From Arthrobacter sp. ZGTC412 (GTDB lineage: Bacteria > Actinomycetota > Actinomycetes > Actinomycetales > Micrococcaceae): a stretch of 64,000 nucleotides of DNA. The stretch lies in contig NZ_PJII01000001.1 in NCBI RefSeq assembly GCF_002929215.1, forward strand, positions 372,001 through 436,000. Reading direction: 5' to 3'. Positions within the stretch are counted from its first letter, which is position 1. The number at the start of each line of letters is the position of its first letter. The position numbers were made by a program, and so were the translations under genes. Shown here one piece after another: positions 18,416-27,060 of the stretch. The notes beneath the pieces are model-generated. The model was not told the DNA's origin. It was given only the letters and a program-made list of their open reading frames with translations, and did no database searches.

Positions 18416-19261
18416 CCGGGTTGCCCGTGCCCGCCTTCCCGCTATGAGGCCGGCCACAATCCCCGCCAGCAGCAAGGCCCCGCCGGTGATTGCCGCTGCC
18501 AAGGTCCAAGTTTGGAAGTGGGCGGAAGACGCCGCTACGAACTCATTCCGGAACATGTTCGCCACCTCGTTTCCGCTGTCGGCTGTCAGCACGGCAGCAG
18601 AGCCCAACTGCGCGCCGAACGCCCAGAGAGCCGCCAGCAGCAACGCGCCAGCTCCTGCACCCACGAGTACTGTCCAGCGGCGGCGCGCGGCAACAAGGGC
18701 AAGGAGCAGCGCCACCGCCGATCCCCCGGCCAGCAGGTAACCTGCGGGGGCATAGGTGCTGAGGCGCTCGGTCCATTCCTTGTGCTCAGGCTGGCCCACG
18801 CTGATCAGCGTTTCCTCCGGCGGATCCAGGGGAAGCCGGGTGGTGCGTGAGATTTCCTCGGCGCCCAGCGCCACCAAAGGCGCGACGTCGAGGGTCAGGG
18901 AGGAGGCGGCTGCCGTTTCAGCGCTGGCACCCGTGCCCGCGAAACTGAGGAGGTGGCTTTTCCGCAGCGTTTCTTCCCACGCAGCGGGGTAGCCGGGAAG
19001 ACCGGTCAGGGACTCCGCGGCACGTTCCAGCACGGGCCTGACCAGGTCCGAGAGGAAGCCCGGGACGGCGCTGGTGTCGATCGTTCCAATCGCAGCCGCT
19101 GCCAGTCCTTGCTGGAACTCCGAATTCCTGCCGAGCGGCGCCGCCAGTTCCACGAAGCCCTGCTCCTGGACGATGTTGCGGTCCAGCCAGATTGCCGGCA
19201 CTGCCACAGCAGCAAGCAGTACGGCCAGTACGGTGGCAGCAGCGGAAACAAAAGTGCGCAC
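18413..19261 (-). CDS. Actinobacterial membrane protein of unknown function
   Basis: A 282-residue protein with an N-terminal membrane helix (AAATVLAVLLAAVAVPAIWL), an extracytoplasmic domain of about 150 residues with no recognised motif, and two or three C-terminal helices (PAGYLLAGGSAVALLLALVAA, VLVGAGAGALLLAALWAFG, LAAAITGGALLLAGIVAGLIAG) ending in a basic GRRARATR tail. The topology suggests a large external domain held by helices at both ends. I start it at the GTG complementary to 19259-19261, because AAGGA lies six bases before it. An in-frame ATG 60 bases upstream lacks a ribosome site. It is transcribed away from xseA. Confidence 0.75.
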   Translation of the reverse strand: MRTFVSAAATVLAVLLAAVAVPAIWLDRNIVQEQGFVELAAPLGRNSEFQQGLAAAAIGTIDTSAVPGFLSDLVRPVLERAAESLTGLPGYPAAWEETLRKSHLLSFAGTGASAETAAASSLTLDVAPLVALGAEEISRTTRLPLDPPEETLISVGQPEHKEWTERLSTYAPAGYLLAGGSAVALLLALVAARRRWTVLVGAGAGALLLAALWAFGAQLGSAAVLTADSGNEVANMFRNEFVAASSAHFQTWTLAAAITGGALLLAGIVAGLIAGRRARATR

Positions 19262-19423
19262 AGCAGGTCCTTCAGGTCGATGGCGGTCAACCCATCCTAG
19301 GCGGGCATCCCGGCCTGCCACTGTCAGCCCCGCGTGCTACAGCTTATGGATAAGGTTGAATGACCGCCGCACAAAAGACGAAGGACCCCATGCCCGCAGC
19401 TCCAGCTCCGCAAGGGAGTCCGC

Positions 19424-20764
19424 ATGTCTGAACAGGCCTCGCTTCCGGTCCCCGGCCAGAAAATGGCTGCGCCCACCACCCTGCCGGCGACGGCGGCAGA
19501 AACCACCCCTGACAATCCCTGGCCGCTGCAGCTCCTCTCGCAGAAGCTGAAAGCCCACATCGACCGCACGCCGTCGGCGTGGGTTGAAGGCCAGGTCATA
19601 GAACTGAACCGTCGAGGCACCAACGCCTACCTCACCTTGAGGGACGTCGACGCGGAAGTTTCGCTGCCGGCCTCGGTGTGGACCAAAGTGCTGGAGCGCC
19701 AGAATCTGCCGCTGGAGCGCGGTTCCCGGGTAGTTGCCCTGCTGAAGCCCGAGTTCTGGATCAAGACCGGCCGGTTGAACATGCTGGTCCGGGACATCAG
19801 ACCCGTGGGCCTGGGTGACCTCCTCGCCCGGATCGAGCGCCTCCGCCAGGCCCTCTCTGCCGAGGGGCTTTTTTCGGACTCCCGCAAGAAGCCGCTGCCC
19901 CTGCTGCCGCACCGCATCGGACTCATCACCGGCCGCGACTCCGACGCCAAAAAGGACATTGTCCGGAACGCCGCCCTGCGGTGGCCCGCCGTGGAGTTCG
20001 AGATCCGCGAAGTGGCAGTCCAGGGAAACACTGCCGTGTCCCAGGTTATCCGTGCCCTGCGGGAGTTGGACTCCCGGCCCGAGGTGGACCTCATCGTTAT
20101 CGCCCGCGGCGGCGGGGCCCTGGAAGACCTGCTGCCCTTCAACAGCGAAGAACTGATCCGCGCCGTGGCAGCCGCCGTCACCCCTGTGGTCAGTGCCATC
20201 GGCCATGAGGCGGACAGGCCGCTGCTGGACGACGTCGCCGATCTTCGCGCCTCCACCCCCACGGACGCGGCAAAGCGGATTGTGCCCGAAGTATCCGAAG
20301 AGCTGGCAGGGGTGCGCCAGGCCCGGGAGCAGCTGCGCAGGTGCATGGAGCGCCTCGTGGACAGGGAATCGGACCGCCTGGCGTCCCTGCACTCAAGGCC
20401 GGTACTGGCTGCGCCCGAGGGCCTGGTGACCATCCGCTCGGAAGAAATTGAGCGGCTGCTCCGAAGGTCCTCCGCAGCGGTGAGCTCCACCGTGGTGCGC
20501 GCAGCCGACCAACTGGAGCACCTGAAGGCCCAGGTGCGTGCGCTGTCACCGCAGAAAACACTCGACCGGGGATACGCCGTCGTCGAACTCGCCGATGCAC
20601 TGGCCGCAAGCCGCGGCAGCTCAGGGCATGCGGTGGTGCGCCGCCCGGCCGAGGCGCCGGCGGGAACCCCCCTCTCAGTCCGGGTTGCAGAAGGCCGCTT
20701 CGGCGCAACCTCCACGGGCGGACTTGAAAAGCACAAATCGAAAACCGGAGAACCCAATGACTGA
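19424..20764 (+). CDS. xseA: Exodeoxyribonuclease VII large subunit XseA
   Basis: The catalytic subunit of exonuclease VII, which degrades single-stranded DNA from both ends. 446 residues. An N-terminal OB-fold ([24 protein letters not shown]) is followed by the nuclease domain with [65 protein letters not shown], then the long C-terminal helices that bind XseB, and [10 protein letters not shown]. The ATG at 19424 has AAGGGAG seven bases upstream. It overlaps xseB by 8 bp. Confidence 0.96.
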   Translation: MSEQASLPVPGQKMAAPTTLPATAAETTPDNPWPLQLLSQKLKAHIDRTPSAWVEGQVIELNRRGTNAYLTLRDVDAEVSLPASVWTKVLERQNLPLERGSRVVALLKPEFWIKTGRLNMLVRDIRPVGLGDLLARIERLRQALSAEGLFSDSRKKPLPLLPHRIGLITGRDSDAKKDIVRNAALRWPAVEFEIREVAVQGNTAVSQVIRALRELDSRPEVDLIVIARGGGALEDLLPFNSEELIRAVAAAVTPVVSAIGHEADRPLLDDVADLRASTPTDAAKRIVPEVSEELAGVRQAREQLRRCMERLVDRESDRLASLHSRPVLAAPEGLVTIRSEEIERLLRRSSAAVSSTVVRAADQLEHLKAQVRALSPQKTLDRGYAVVELADALAASRGSSGHAVVRRPAEAPAGTPLSVRVAEGRFGATSTGGLEKHKSKTGEPND

Positions 20765-20975
20765 GCAGAAGCCAGGAACCGACGTCGCAGCGCTGAGTTA
20801 TGAGGAAGCGCGCGAACAGCTCATCGCAGTGGTGGGCAGGCTGGAAGCGGGCGGCGCCAGCCTGGAGGAATCCCTGGCCCTGTGGGAACGCGGCGAGGCT
20901 CTTGCCTCCCGCTGCGAGGAATGGCTGGAAGGCGCCAGGAAGCGGCTGGCCGCTGCCCGCGACCAGCCGATGTAG
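20757..20975 (+). CDS. xseB: Exodeoxyribonuclease VII small subunit XseB
   Basis: A 72-residue helical subunit that coats the XseA helices. The family pattern [20 protein letters not shown], then [24 protein letters not shown], is clear. The start ATG at 20757 overlaps the end of xseA by 8 bp and has CCGGAG upstream. The frame is open far upstream, but that part is XseA sequence in another frame. Confidence 0.95.
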   Translation: MTEQKPGTDVAALSYEEAREQLIAVVGRLEAGGASLEESLALWERGEALASRCEEWLEGARKRLAAARDQPM

Positions 20976-20984
20976 CGGGACGGG

Positions 20985-21839
20985 TCAAGACCGGGCAACC
21001 AGCTCGCGCTCGGTGGCGACATCGAAGTCGGCCTTGGGCCACTCAAGGTTCAGTTCGGACAGCGCTCCGAGGAGCAGCTGCTGCACGGCGATCCGGGCGT
21101 ACCACTTCTTGTTGGCAGGGACTACGTGCCAAGGTGCGTCAGGGGTGCTGGTCTCATCGATTGCAGCCTGGTAGGCCTTCATGTAGTCGTCCCAGAAGGC
21201 GCGCTCGTCGAGGTCGCCGCGGCTGTACTTCCAGTGCTTCGCCGGATTGTCCAGCCTGGCCAGGAGCCTTTTCTTCTGCTCTTCGCCGCTGATGTAGAGC
21301 ATAACCTTGACCACCTTCGTCCCCGAGTCCGTCAGCCGGGACTCGAACTCGTTGATGGCCACGTAGCGCCGCTTTAGTTCGTCGGGGCTTGCCCAGCCGT
21401 GCACGCGGTGGATGAGCACGTCCTCGTAGTGTGAGCGGTCGAAAACACCCACCATGCCTGCTGCCGGTACTTCCTTCTCGATCCGCCACAGGAAGTCGTA
21501 GGATTTCTCCTCCTCGGTGGGCGCCTTAAAGGCCTTGAACTGGACCCCCTGCGGATTCATTGCAGCCATAACGTGGGTGACGATGCCGCCCTTGCCTGCG
21601 GTGTCCATGGCCTGCAGGATCAGCAGGATCCGCTTGTTGCCGCCGAAGCGGGACTCCGCGAAGAGCTTTTCCTGCAGTTCGCCCAGATCATCGTCCAGTT
21701 CTGCGAGCAGCACCTGGCCGTCCTGCTTGCGGCCGCCGTACCCGGGAGTGGAATCGGGATCCACGCTTTCCAAGGAAAACCCCTCCCCTGCCCGAAGAGT
21801 TTCGGAGGGGTACTGATCGAACTGGACGACGCCGGCCAT
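20985..21839 (-). CDS. ppk2: Polyphosphate kinase 2 family protein
   Basis: A 284-residue PPK2-family kinase, which transfers phosphate between polyphosphate and nucleotides. Walker A is QAMDTAGKGGIV, the DRSHYEDVL segment holds the conserved Asp-Arg pair, and a lid region reads KRLLARLDNPAKHWKYSRGDLDER. WHVVPANKKWYARIAV near the end is also typical. Which class (ADP- or AMP-phosphorylating) cannot be decided by eye. The ATG complementary to 21837-21839 has AAGGA upstream. The gene converges on xseB with only 9 bp between. Confidence 0.9.
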   Translation of the reverse strand: MAGVVQFDQYPSETLRAGEGFSLESVDPDSTPGYGGRKQDGQVLLAELDDDLGELQEKLFAESRFGGNKRILLILQAMDTAGKGGIVTHVMAAMNPQGVQFKAFKAPTEEEKSYDFLWRIEKEVPAAGMVGVFDRSHYEDVLIHRVHGWASPDELKRRYVAINEFESRLTDSGTKVVKVMLYISGEEQKKRLLARLDNPAKHWKYSRGDLDERAFWDDYMKAYQAAIDETSTPDAPWHVVPANKKWYARIAVQQLLLGALSELNLEWPKADFDVATERELVARS

Positions 21840-21863
21840 GAGAGGATCCTTTCCGCGAAGGTA

Positions 21864-21884
21864 CACGGGCCCGGGGCGCCCGTG
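21864..21884 (-). terminator. Hairpin after the AlaA-like aminotransferase gene
   Basis: CACGGGC and GCCCGTG around a seven-base loop, just past the aminotransferase stop codon and 24 bases before the ppk2 start. There is no clear U-tract. Confidence 0.4.
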
Positions 21885-21892
21885 ACCACAGG

Positions 21893-23113
21893 CTAGTTCC
21901 CCTGGTACCTGCTTAGGAAGTCCCCCATCCGCCCGACTGCCTCTTCAATGTCCTTGACGTTGGGCAGGGTGACCATCCGGAAATGGTCGGGGCGTACCCA
22001 GTTGAAGGCGCGGCCGTGGGAAACCAGGATCTTCTGCTCCCGAAGGAGGTCCAGGACAAACTTCTCGTCATCCCGGATGTGGTAGACCTCGGGGTCGAGC
22101 CGGGGGAAGAGGTAGAGGGCGCCCCTGGCCTGCTGGGTGCTTACGCCCGGAATGGCGTTCAGCATTTCATAGGCCTTGTTGCGCTGCTCCAGCAACCGCC
22201 CGCCGGGCAGGATCAGGTCGTTGATGCTCTGGTAGCCGCCAAGCGCCGTCTGGATGGCGTGCTGGGCGGGGACATTCGCGCAGAGGCGCATATTCGCCAG
22301 GAGGCTGATGCCCTCAAGGTAGTCCGCCGCGTCCTTCTTGGGACCGGAAATTGCCATCCAGCCGGCGCGGTAACCGCACACCCGGTAAGCCTTCGACAGG
22401 CCGCTGAAGGTGAGGCAGAGGACGTGGTCGCCGGTGAGCTTGGCCAGATTTACATGGACGGCGTCCTCGTACAGGATCTTCTCGTAGATCTCGTCAGCGA
22501 AAATCACCAGCCCGTGCTTTTCCGCGAGGGCCACGATCCTCTTCAGCGTCTCCTCCGGGTAGACGGCGCCGGTGGGGTTGTTCGGGTTGATGACCACGAT
22601 GCCCTTGGTCCGCGGCGTGATCTTGGCTTCCATGTCCTCAAGGTCAGGCTGCCAGCCGGATTCCTCGTCGCAGAGGTAGTGGACCGGCTTTCCGCTGGCG
22701 AGCGCCACGGATGCGGTCCACAGCGGGTAGTCGGGCGTGGGGATCAGTACTTCGTCGCCGTCGTCGAGCAGTGCCATCAAGGACATGGTGATGAGCTCGC
22801 TGACGCCGTTGCCCAGGTAGATATCATCGACGTGGATGTTCTGGATTCCGCGGGTCTGGTAGTACTGCGAGACGGCGGTCCGGGCGGAGAAGATGCCCCG
22901 GGAATCGCTGTAGCCCTGGGCGTGCGGCAGGTGGCGGATCATGTCCACCAGGATGGCGTCGGGCGCTTCGAAGCCAAAGGGCGCCGGGTTGCCGATGTTC
23001 AGCTTGAGGATGCGGTGCCCCTCCGCCTCCATCTGCTGGGCGGCCTGAAGAATCGGTCCACGGATGTCGTACAGGACGTTATTGAGCTTCGTGGACTGCT
23101 TGTATTCTGCCAT
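21893..23113 (-). CDS. PLP-dependent aminotransferase, AlaA-like (glutamate-pyruvate transaminase)
   Basis: A 406-residue fold-type I aminotransferase close to E. coli AlaA/AlaC-type enzymes, which make alanine from pyruvate and glutamate. Motifs in order are LNIGNPAPFGFEAP, YSDSRGIFSARTAV, LIPTPDYPLWTA, INPNNPTGAVYP, FADEIYEKILYE and FSGLSKAYRVCGYRAGW (the PLP lysine is in SKAYR). The start MAEYKQSTKLNNVLYDIRGP is family-typical. CATATT six bases before the ATG could be a -10 box. The exact substrate is inferred from the family. Confidence 0.9.
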   Translation of the reverse strand: MAEYKQSTKLNNVLYDIRGPILQAAQQMEAEGHRILKLNIGNPAPFGFEAPDAILVDMIRHLPHAQGYSDSRGIFSARTAVSQYYQTRGIQNIHVDDIYLGNGVSELITMSLMALLDDGDEVLIPTPDYPLWTASVALASGKPVHYLCDEESGWQPDLEDMEAKITPRTKGIVVINPNNPTGAVYPEETLKRIVALAEKHGLVIFADEIYEKILYEDAVHVNLAKLTGDHVLCLTFSGLSKAYRVCGYRAGWMAISGPKKDAADYLEGISLLANMRLCANVPAQHAIQTALGGYQSINDLILPGGRLLEQRNKAYEMLNAIPGVSTQQARGALYLFPRLDPEVYHIRDDEKFVLDLLREQKILVSHGRAFNWVRPDHFRMVTLPNVKDIEEAVGRMGDFLSRYQGN

Positions 23114-23166
23114 CCATCAAATATGCCACAGTACGCATGGGCTTCTGTTGAGACGTCAGCCACACA

Positions 23167-23189
23167 CTGCGCGCGCCGCGGGCGCGCAG
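23167..23189. repeat. GC-rich inverted repeat upstream of the aminotransferase gene
   Basis: CTGCGCGC and GCGCGCAG around a seven-base loop, between the opu terminator and the aminotransferase start. It could be an operator or part of the terminator region. Confidence 0.3.
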
Positions 23190-23206
23190 GTAACCACCCA
23201 AGGAAT

Positions 23207-23269
23207 TACGACGGCGGCTGCCGGACAGGGAGGTCAGAAACCCCGCGCAGTCCGGCAGCCGCCGTCGTA
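23207..23269 (-). terminator. Terminator of the osmoprotectant ABC operon
   Basis: A perfect 20-bp inverted repeat (arms 23207-23226 and 23250-23269) around a 23-base loop, placed 22 bases after the stop codon of the binding-protein gene. Confidence 0.75.
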
Positions 23270-23291
23270 CTGGTAATCAGGAGATGGGCTC

Positions 23292-24254
23292 CTACTTGAC
23301 GATGCCCTTGTCCTTAAGCCAGGCCTCAGCCGCTTCCTTGGCGCCCTGCTTCTGGCTGCCGCTGACTGCACGGTTGAGGTTTATCAGGTCCTCGGTGGTG
23401 AGGATCCTCGAGACCGAGTTCAGCGCTTCCTTTGCCTTGTCCGTCATCTTGGCCTCGTTATAAAGCGGGATGACCTGCTGGGCGATGAAGTTGTTCTTCG
23501 GGTCCTCAAGGACCACCAGGTCGTTGTCGGTGATGGACGGGGTGGTGGTGTAGATGTCCGCCACCTGCACCTGGTCTTCGAGCAGGGCCTTGAGCGTCAC
23601 CGGTCCGCCGCCATCGCTGAAGGGCTCCAGCTTCTTGGGCTCACAGTTGTAGTTGCTCTTCAGGCCGGGCAGCCCGTAGGCGCGCTCAGCAAAGGTGGCC
23701 GGGGCTCCCACCACGATCTCGCTGCAGACCTTGGCCAGGTCCTCGATGGACTTCAGCTGGTACTTCTCGGCGGTTGCCTTGGTGACCACCATGGCGTCCT
23801 TGTTCTCGGCCTTGGCAGCTTCCAGCACGGCCAGGCCGTCCGGCAGCTTCTCCGGCAGGGCCTTGGCGATCTCGTCCGCCGAGACCTCCTTGGCTTCCTT
23901 GTCAACATGCAGCAGCAGGTTGCCGGTGTAGTCCGGGATCACGTCCACAGAACCGTCCTGGACGGCCTTGAAGTAAACCTCGCGGGAGCCAATGTTCGGC
24001 TTGGTGGTGGCGGTGACTCCGGCTGCGGTCAGTGCCCCTGCATACAGCTCGGCGATGATCTGGCTCTCGGGGAAGTCCGCGGAGCCGATCACCAGGGAGG
24101 TGGCTCCCCCGGACGCCGTGCCGCTGGTTGCCGGGGCGTTGCTCAGCGGATCGGACGATCCACCGCAGGCGGACAGCGCCATGGCCAGGCCAATTCCGGC
24201 GGCCACCCCGCCGAATGCCCGCCTGCCAAGGCCTAGTGGTCGGCTTTCTTTCAT
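23292..24254 (-). CDS. Osmoprotectant ABC transporter substrate-binding lipoprotein (OpuCC/ProX type)
   Basis: A 320-residue lipoprotein that captures glycine betaine, choline or related solutes. After a twin-Arg-like start (RRAFGG) and a hydrophobic stretch comes lipobox LSACGGS (Cys about 30). The OpuAC domain shows SADFPESQIIAELYAGAL, NIGSREVYFKAVQDGSVDVIPDYTGN (Gly-Ser-Arg and Asp-Tyr-Thr-Gly patterns of the family), DIYTTTPSI and a helical C-terminus. Its start overlaps the permease stop by 4 bp (ATGA). The ligand cannot be set from sequence alone. Confidence 0.92.
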   Translation of the reverse strand: MKESRPLGLGRRAFGGVAAGIGLAMALSACGGSSDPLSNAPATSGTASGGATSLVIGSADFPESQIIAELYAGALTAAGVTATTKPNIGSREVYFKAVQDGSVDVIPDYTGNLLLHVDKEAKEVSADEIAKALPEKLPDGLAVLEAAKAENKDAMVVTKATAEKYQLKSIEDLAKVCSEIVVGAPATFAERAYGLPGLKSNYNCEPKKLEPFSDGGGPVTLKALLEDQVQVADIYTTTPSITDNDLVVLEDPKNNFIAQQVIPLYNEAKMTDKAKEALNSVSRILTTEDLINLNRAVSGSQKQGAKEAAEAWLKDKGIVK

Positions 24255-24997
24255 GACTTACCTCCTTGTGCCACAGTCTCCGCGACAACGGGGTCTGTGA
24301 GATCGACCGCAGCCTGCTGGCTGCGGTGGGACTGCTTCGAGGCCCTTGGTGTCAGGAACAGCCTCTGGAATAGGGCAAGGACAAGATCGACGCCGATGGC
24401 CAGCGCGGCGATCAGCAGCGATCCTCCGAGCATCTGCGGGAAGTCGCTGAGGACGAGTCCGTCGAACAGGTACCGGCCAAGGCCGCCGAGGTTGATGTAG
24501 GCCACCACGGAGACCGTGGCAATCACCTGCAGAACACCTGTCCGGAACCCGCCGAACATCACCGTCAGGGCGTTGGGCAGCTCGGCCCGGAACAGGACCT
24601 GGAGCCCGGTCATCCCCATGGCGCGCGCGGCGTCCACCACGTTGCGGTCCACGCTGGAAATGCCGGCATAGGTTCCGGCCAGGAGGGGCGGAACGGTGAG
24701 GATCACCAGCGCCCAGACGGGAGGCATCAGTCCAATTCCGGCGAGCAGGACAAACAGCGTCAGCAGGCCAAGTGTGGGAAGGGCCCGCAGGGCACCGGCA
24801 AGAGCCACGATGGCAACCCTTCCCCGCCCAGTGTGGCCGACATAGAGGCCGACCGGGACGGCAATGGCAGTGGCGATCAGCATCACGAGCCCCGTGTACT
24901 GCAGGTGCTCGCCCAGCCTTGCGGGGATGCCGGCGCTCCCGGTCCAGTGCAGCGGGTCGGCCAGCCAGGCGAAGGTGTCGGAGAAGACGTTGCTCAT
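24251..24997 (-). CDS. Osmoprotectant ABC transporter permease 2 (OpuCD/OpuCB type)
   Basis: A 248-residue permease with a BPD_transp_1 domain. The motif ALRALPTLGLLTLFVLLAGIG and the coupling segment DAARAMGMTGLQVLFRAELPNAL are typical of choline/betaine permeases, as is the ATVSVVAYINLGGLGRYLFDGL ending. The ATG complementary to 24995-24997 overlaps the preceding permease gene by 4 bp. The longer frame upstream is that other permease in a different frame. The C-terminus is long and polar. Confidence 0.92.
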   Translation of the reverse strand: MSNVFSDTFAWLADPLHWTGSAGIPARLGEHLQYTGLVMLIATAIAVPVGLYVGHTGRGRVAIVALAGALRALPTLGLLTLFVLLAGIGLMPPVWALVILTVPPLLAGTYAGISSVDRNVVDAARAMGMTGLQVLFRAELPNALTVMFGGFRTGVLQVIATVSVVAYINLGGLGRYLFDGLVLSDFPQMLGGSLLIAALAIGVDLVLALFQRLFLTPRASKQSHRSQQAAVDLTDPVVAETVAQGGKS

Positions 24998-25710
24998 TCG
25001 GATCCTCCCGCTGGCGCCGGATTCAGCCTGCGCGGATCCGCCGGGCTGGTGCCGGCGCGCCCGCGGTTCCCCTGCTGCCCGGCCCGCTCCCACGGGGTCA
25101 GCAGCCGTTCAAGCATGACCAGGATGGCGTCCATCAGCAGCGCGAGGACCAGGATGGCAACGATGCCCACCATAATTTCTGTCACGAAGCCCCGCTGCAG
25201 CCCCGAGGTAAAGAGCATGCCCAGGTTTCCCACACCCAGCAGGGCGGCCACGCTGACGAGCGAGATATTGCTGACCGAAACCACCCGGAGGCCGGCGAAG
25301 AGGACGGGCAGGGACAACGGGAGGTCCACCCGCAGGAACCGGGCGAACGGCCTGTACCCCATGGCGACGGCGGCCTGGCTGACGTCCTTATCAACCGAGT
25401 CGAAGGCGTCCAGGGCAGCCCGGACAAGCAATGCCACGGCGTAGATGGTCAGGGCCACCACCACATTGAGTGGATCGAGGATCCTCGTTCCCAGGATGGT
25501 GGGCAGGATGATGAACAGTGCCAGCGAAGGAATCGTGTAGAGCAGCGACGACGCCGTGAGCACCACCGAGCGGAGCACGGGGTGCTGCCGCGCCAGCTGC
25601 GCCAACGGAATGGAGATCGCCAGCCCCAGGACCATGGGCACCAGGGCCAACACCATATGCTGGCCGGCCCGTTCCAGGACCATGCCGCTGTTCGCGAGGA
25701 ACCACTCCAT
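24994..25710 (-). CDS. Osmoprotectant ABC transporter permease 1 (OpuCB type)
   Basis: A 238-residue permease, paralogous to the next gene. It has TASSLLYTIPSLALFIILPTILG, DKDVSQAAVAMGYRPFARFLRVDLPLSLPVLFAG (the ATPase-coupling loop) and SLVSVAALLGVGNLGMLFTSG. It ends in a Pro/Arg-rich tail. The ATG shares one base with the stop codon of the ATPase gene (TGATG), so the two are translationally coupled. Confidence 0.92.
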   Translation of the reverse strand: MEWFLANSGMVLERAGQHMVLALVPMVLGLAISIPLAQLARQHPVLRSVVLTASSLLYTIPSLALFIILPTILGTRILDPLNVVVALTIYAVALLVRAALDAFDSVDKDVSQAAVAMGYRPFARFLRVDLPLSLPVLFAGLRVVSVSNISLVSVAALLGVGNLGMLFTSGLQRGFVTEIMVGIVAILVLALLMDAILVMLERLLTPWERAGQQGNRGRAGTSPADPRRLNPAPAGGSE

Positions 25711-26810
25711 CAGAGCGCAGCCTGCCTGACCTGGCGCGCCTCTTCGATGAGGGCCAGGACTTCGCCGCCCCTGACGACGCCGAGTACCCGGCCCTCGGAA
25801 TCGACGGCCACGCCGAGGCCGGACGGTGAGGACAGGGCCGCGTCAAGGGCCCGGCGCAGGCTCTCGCCCGGGCGGAAGAGTGAGCCGCCGGGAATGAGTC
25901 CGCCGCCGTTTCCGGGGCCGGTCCAGCCCAGCGGATGCCCATCGGCACCCACCACGAGCTGCCAGCCGGTCGCTGCGGAATCAGAGTCGAAGCTGCCGTG
26001 GAGACCGCGCACCACCGTGGGCACCTGGTGGACGGTCACGCCGTCGGACGGTGTAAATCCCAGGTGGCGGAACCCGCGGTCCCGCCCCACGAAGGAAGCC
26101 ACAAAGTCGTTGGCCGGTGCCCGCAGGATCTCCTCCGGCGTGGCGTACTGCGCGAGCTTTCCGCCGGTGGCGAAGACGGCCACCTTGTCGCCCAGGATTG
26201 TGGCCTCGTCGATGTCGTGGGTGACGAAAACGATGGTTTTGGCGAGGTCCTTCTGGAGCCGCAGGAGTTCCTGCTGAAGTTCGTCGCGGACCACGGGATC
26301 CACGGCGCTGAAGGGTTCATCCATCAGGAGGACAGGTGGATCGGCGGCGAGTGCCCTGGCGACGCCTACGCGCTGCTGCTGGCCGCCGGAGAGCTGTGAA
26401 GGGTAGCGCTTCCCCAAGGCGGGGGCCAGGCCAACGACGTCGAGCAGTTCCTCGGCGCGTTTCCTTGCATCGGACTTGGCCACACCGTTCAGCCTGGGCA
26501 CGGTGGCTATGTTGTCCAGCACCGAGCGGTGAGGCAGCAGTCCGGAGGACTGCATGACGTATCCCATGGAACGCCGCAGCTCCGGCGCGGGGACTGATGT
26601 AACATCCTTGCCCGCCACCGTGATGACACCCGAGGTGGGCTCGACCATGCGGTTGATCATGCGCAGCGAGGTGGTCTTTCCGCAGCCGGAGGGCCCGACG
26701 AAGACGGTGATGGAGCCTGGGCTGATGGACATGGTGAGCTGGTCCACGGCCGGCTGTCCGCCCTGGTACTGCTTGGTGACGCTCTGAAACTCGATCATGG
26801 CCTGGTCCAT
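25710..26810 (-). CDS. Osmoprotectant ABC transporter ATP-binding protein (OpuCA/ProV type)
   Basis: A 366-residue ATPase, first gene of the operon. Walker A is GPSGCGKTTS, Q-loop is VMQSSGLLPH, signature LSGGQQQRVGVARALA and Walker B VLLMDEPFSAVDP. After the NBD a C-terminal region of about 110 residues (PGESLRRALDAALSSPSGLGVAVDSEGRVLGVVRGGEVLALI) looks like a CBS-domain unit, which in OpuA/OpuCA senses ionic strength or nucleotides. I start at the ATG complementary to 26808-26810; a second ATG four codons on (MIEFQSVTK) is equally possible. Confidence 0.92.
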   Translation of the reverse strand: MDQAMIEFQSVTKQYQGGQPAVDQLTMSISPGSITVFVGPSGCGKTTSLRMINRMVEPTSGVITVAGKDVTSVPAPELRRSMGYVMQSSGLLPHRSVLDNIATVPRLNGVAKSDARKRAEELLDVVGLAPALGKRYPSQLSGGQQQRVGVARALAADPPVLLMDEPFSAVDPVVRDELQQELLRLQKDLAKTIVFVTHDIDEATILGDKVAVFATGGKLAQYATPEEILRAPANDFVASFVGRDRGFRHLGFTPSDGVTVHQVPTVVRGLHGSFDSDSAATGWQLVVGADGHPLGWTGPGNGGGLIPGGSLFRPGESLRRALDAALSSPSGLGVAVDSEGRVLGVVRGGEVLALIEEARQVRQAAL

Positions 26811-26878
26811 GGTGTGGACTTACCTGTTCTGTTGGACGGCTTCGGAAAGCAACGCGAAATTGTCACAGCACGCTGATA

Positions 26879-26889
26879 GTTACGGTAAC
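26879..26889. promoter_or_regulatory. Inverted repeat in the promoter region of the osmoprotectant operon
   Basis: GTTAC-G-GTAAC, a perfect five-base dyad about 70 bases before the ATPase start, in the 250-bp region shared with the divergent pirin gene. It is a candidate operator. No clear -35/-10 pair can be assigned. Confidence 0.3.
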
Positions 26890-27048
26890 CCAAACCGGAC
26901 GTTACAACACCTGCAGCGCACCCCAATTCGGGCAAAGGAATCCCTACTGTAACCATTCGGGGCCGACCCTCTGCCGGATGGGTGGGTGTTCTGCCGGAGC
27001 GATGGGCAGGTGGCCGGGCAGGACATACCGCAGGCTGCTCACCCGGCC

Positions 27049-27060
27049 TAAAGTGGGGAG
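27049..27060 (+). promoter_or_regulatory. Putative leaderless promoter -10 box before the pirin gene
   Basis: TAAAGT (27049-27054), then GGGGAG, then GTG. The GGGGAG touches the start codon and is too close to be a Shine-Dalgarno. Confidence 0.45.
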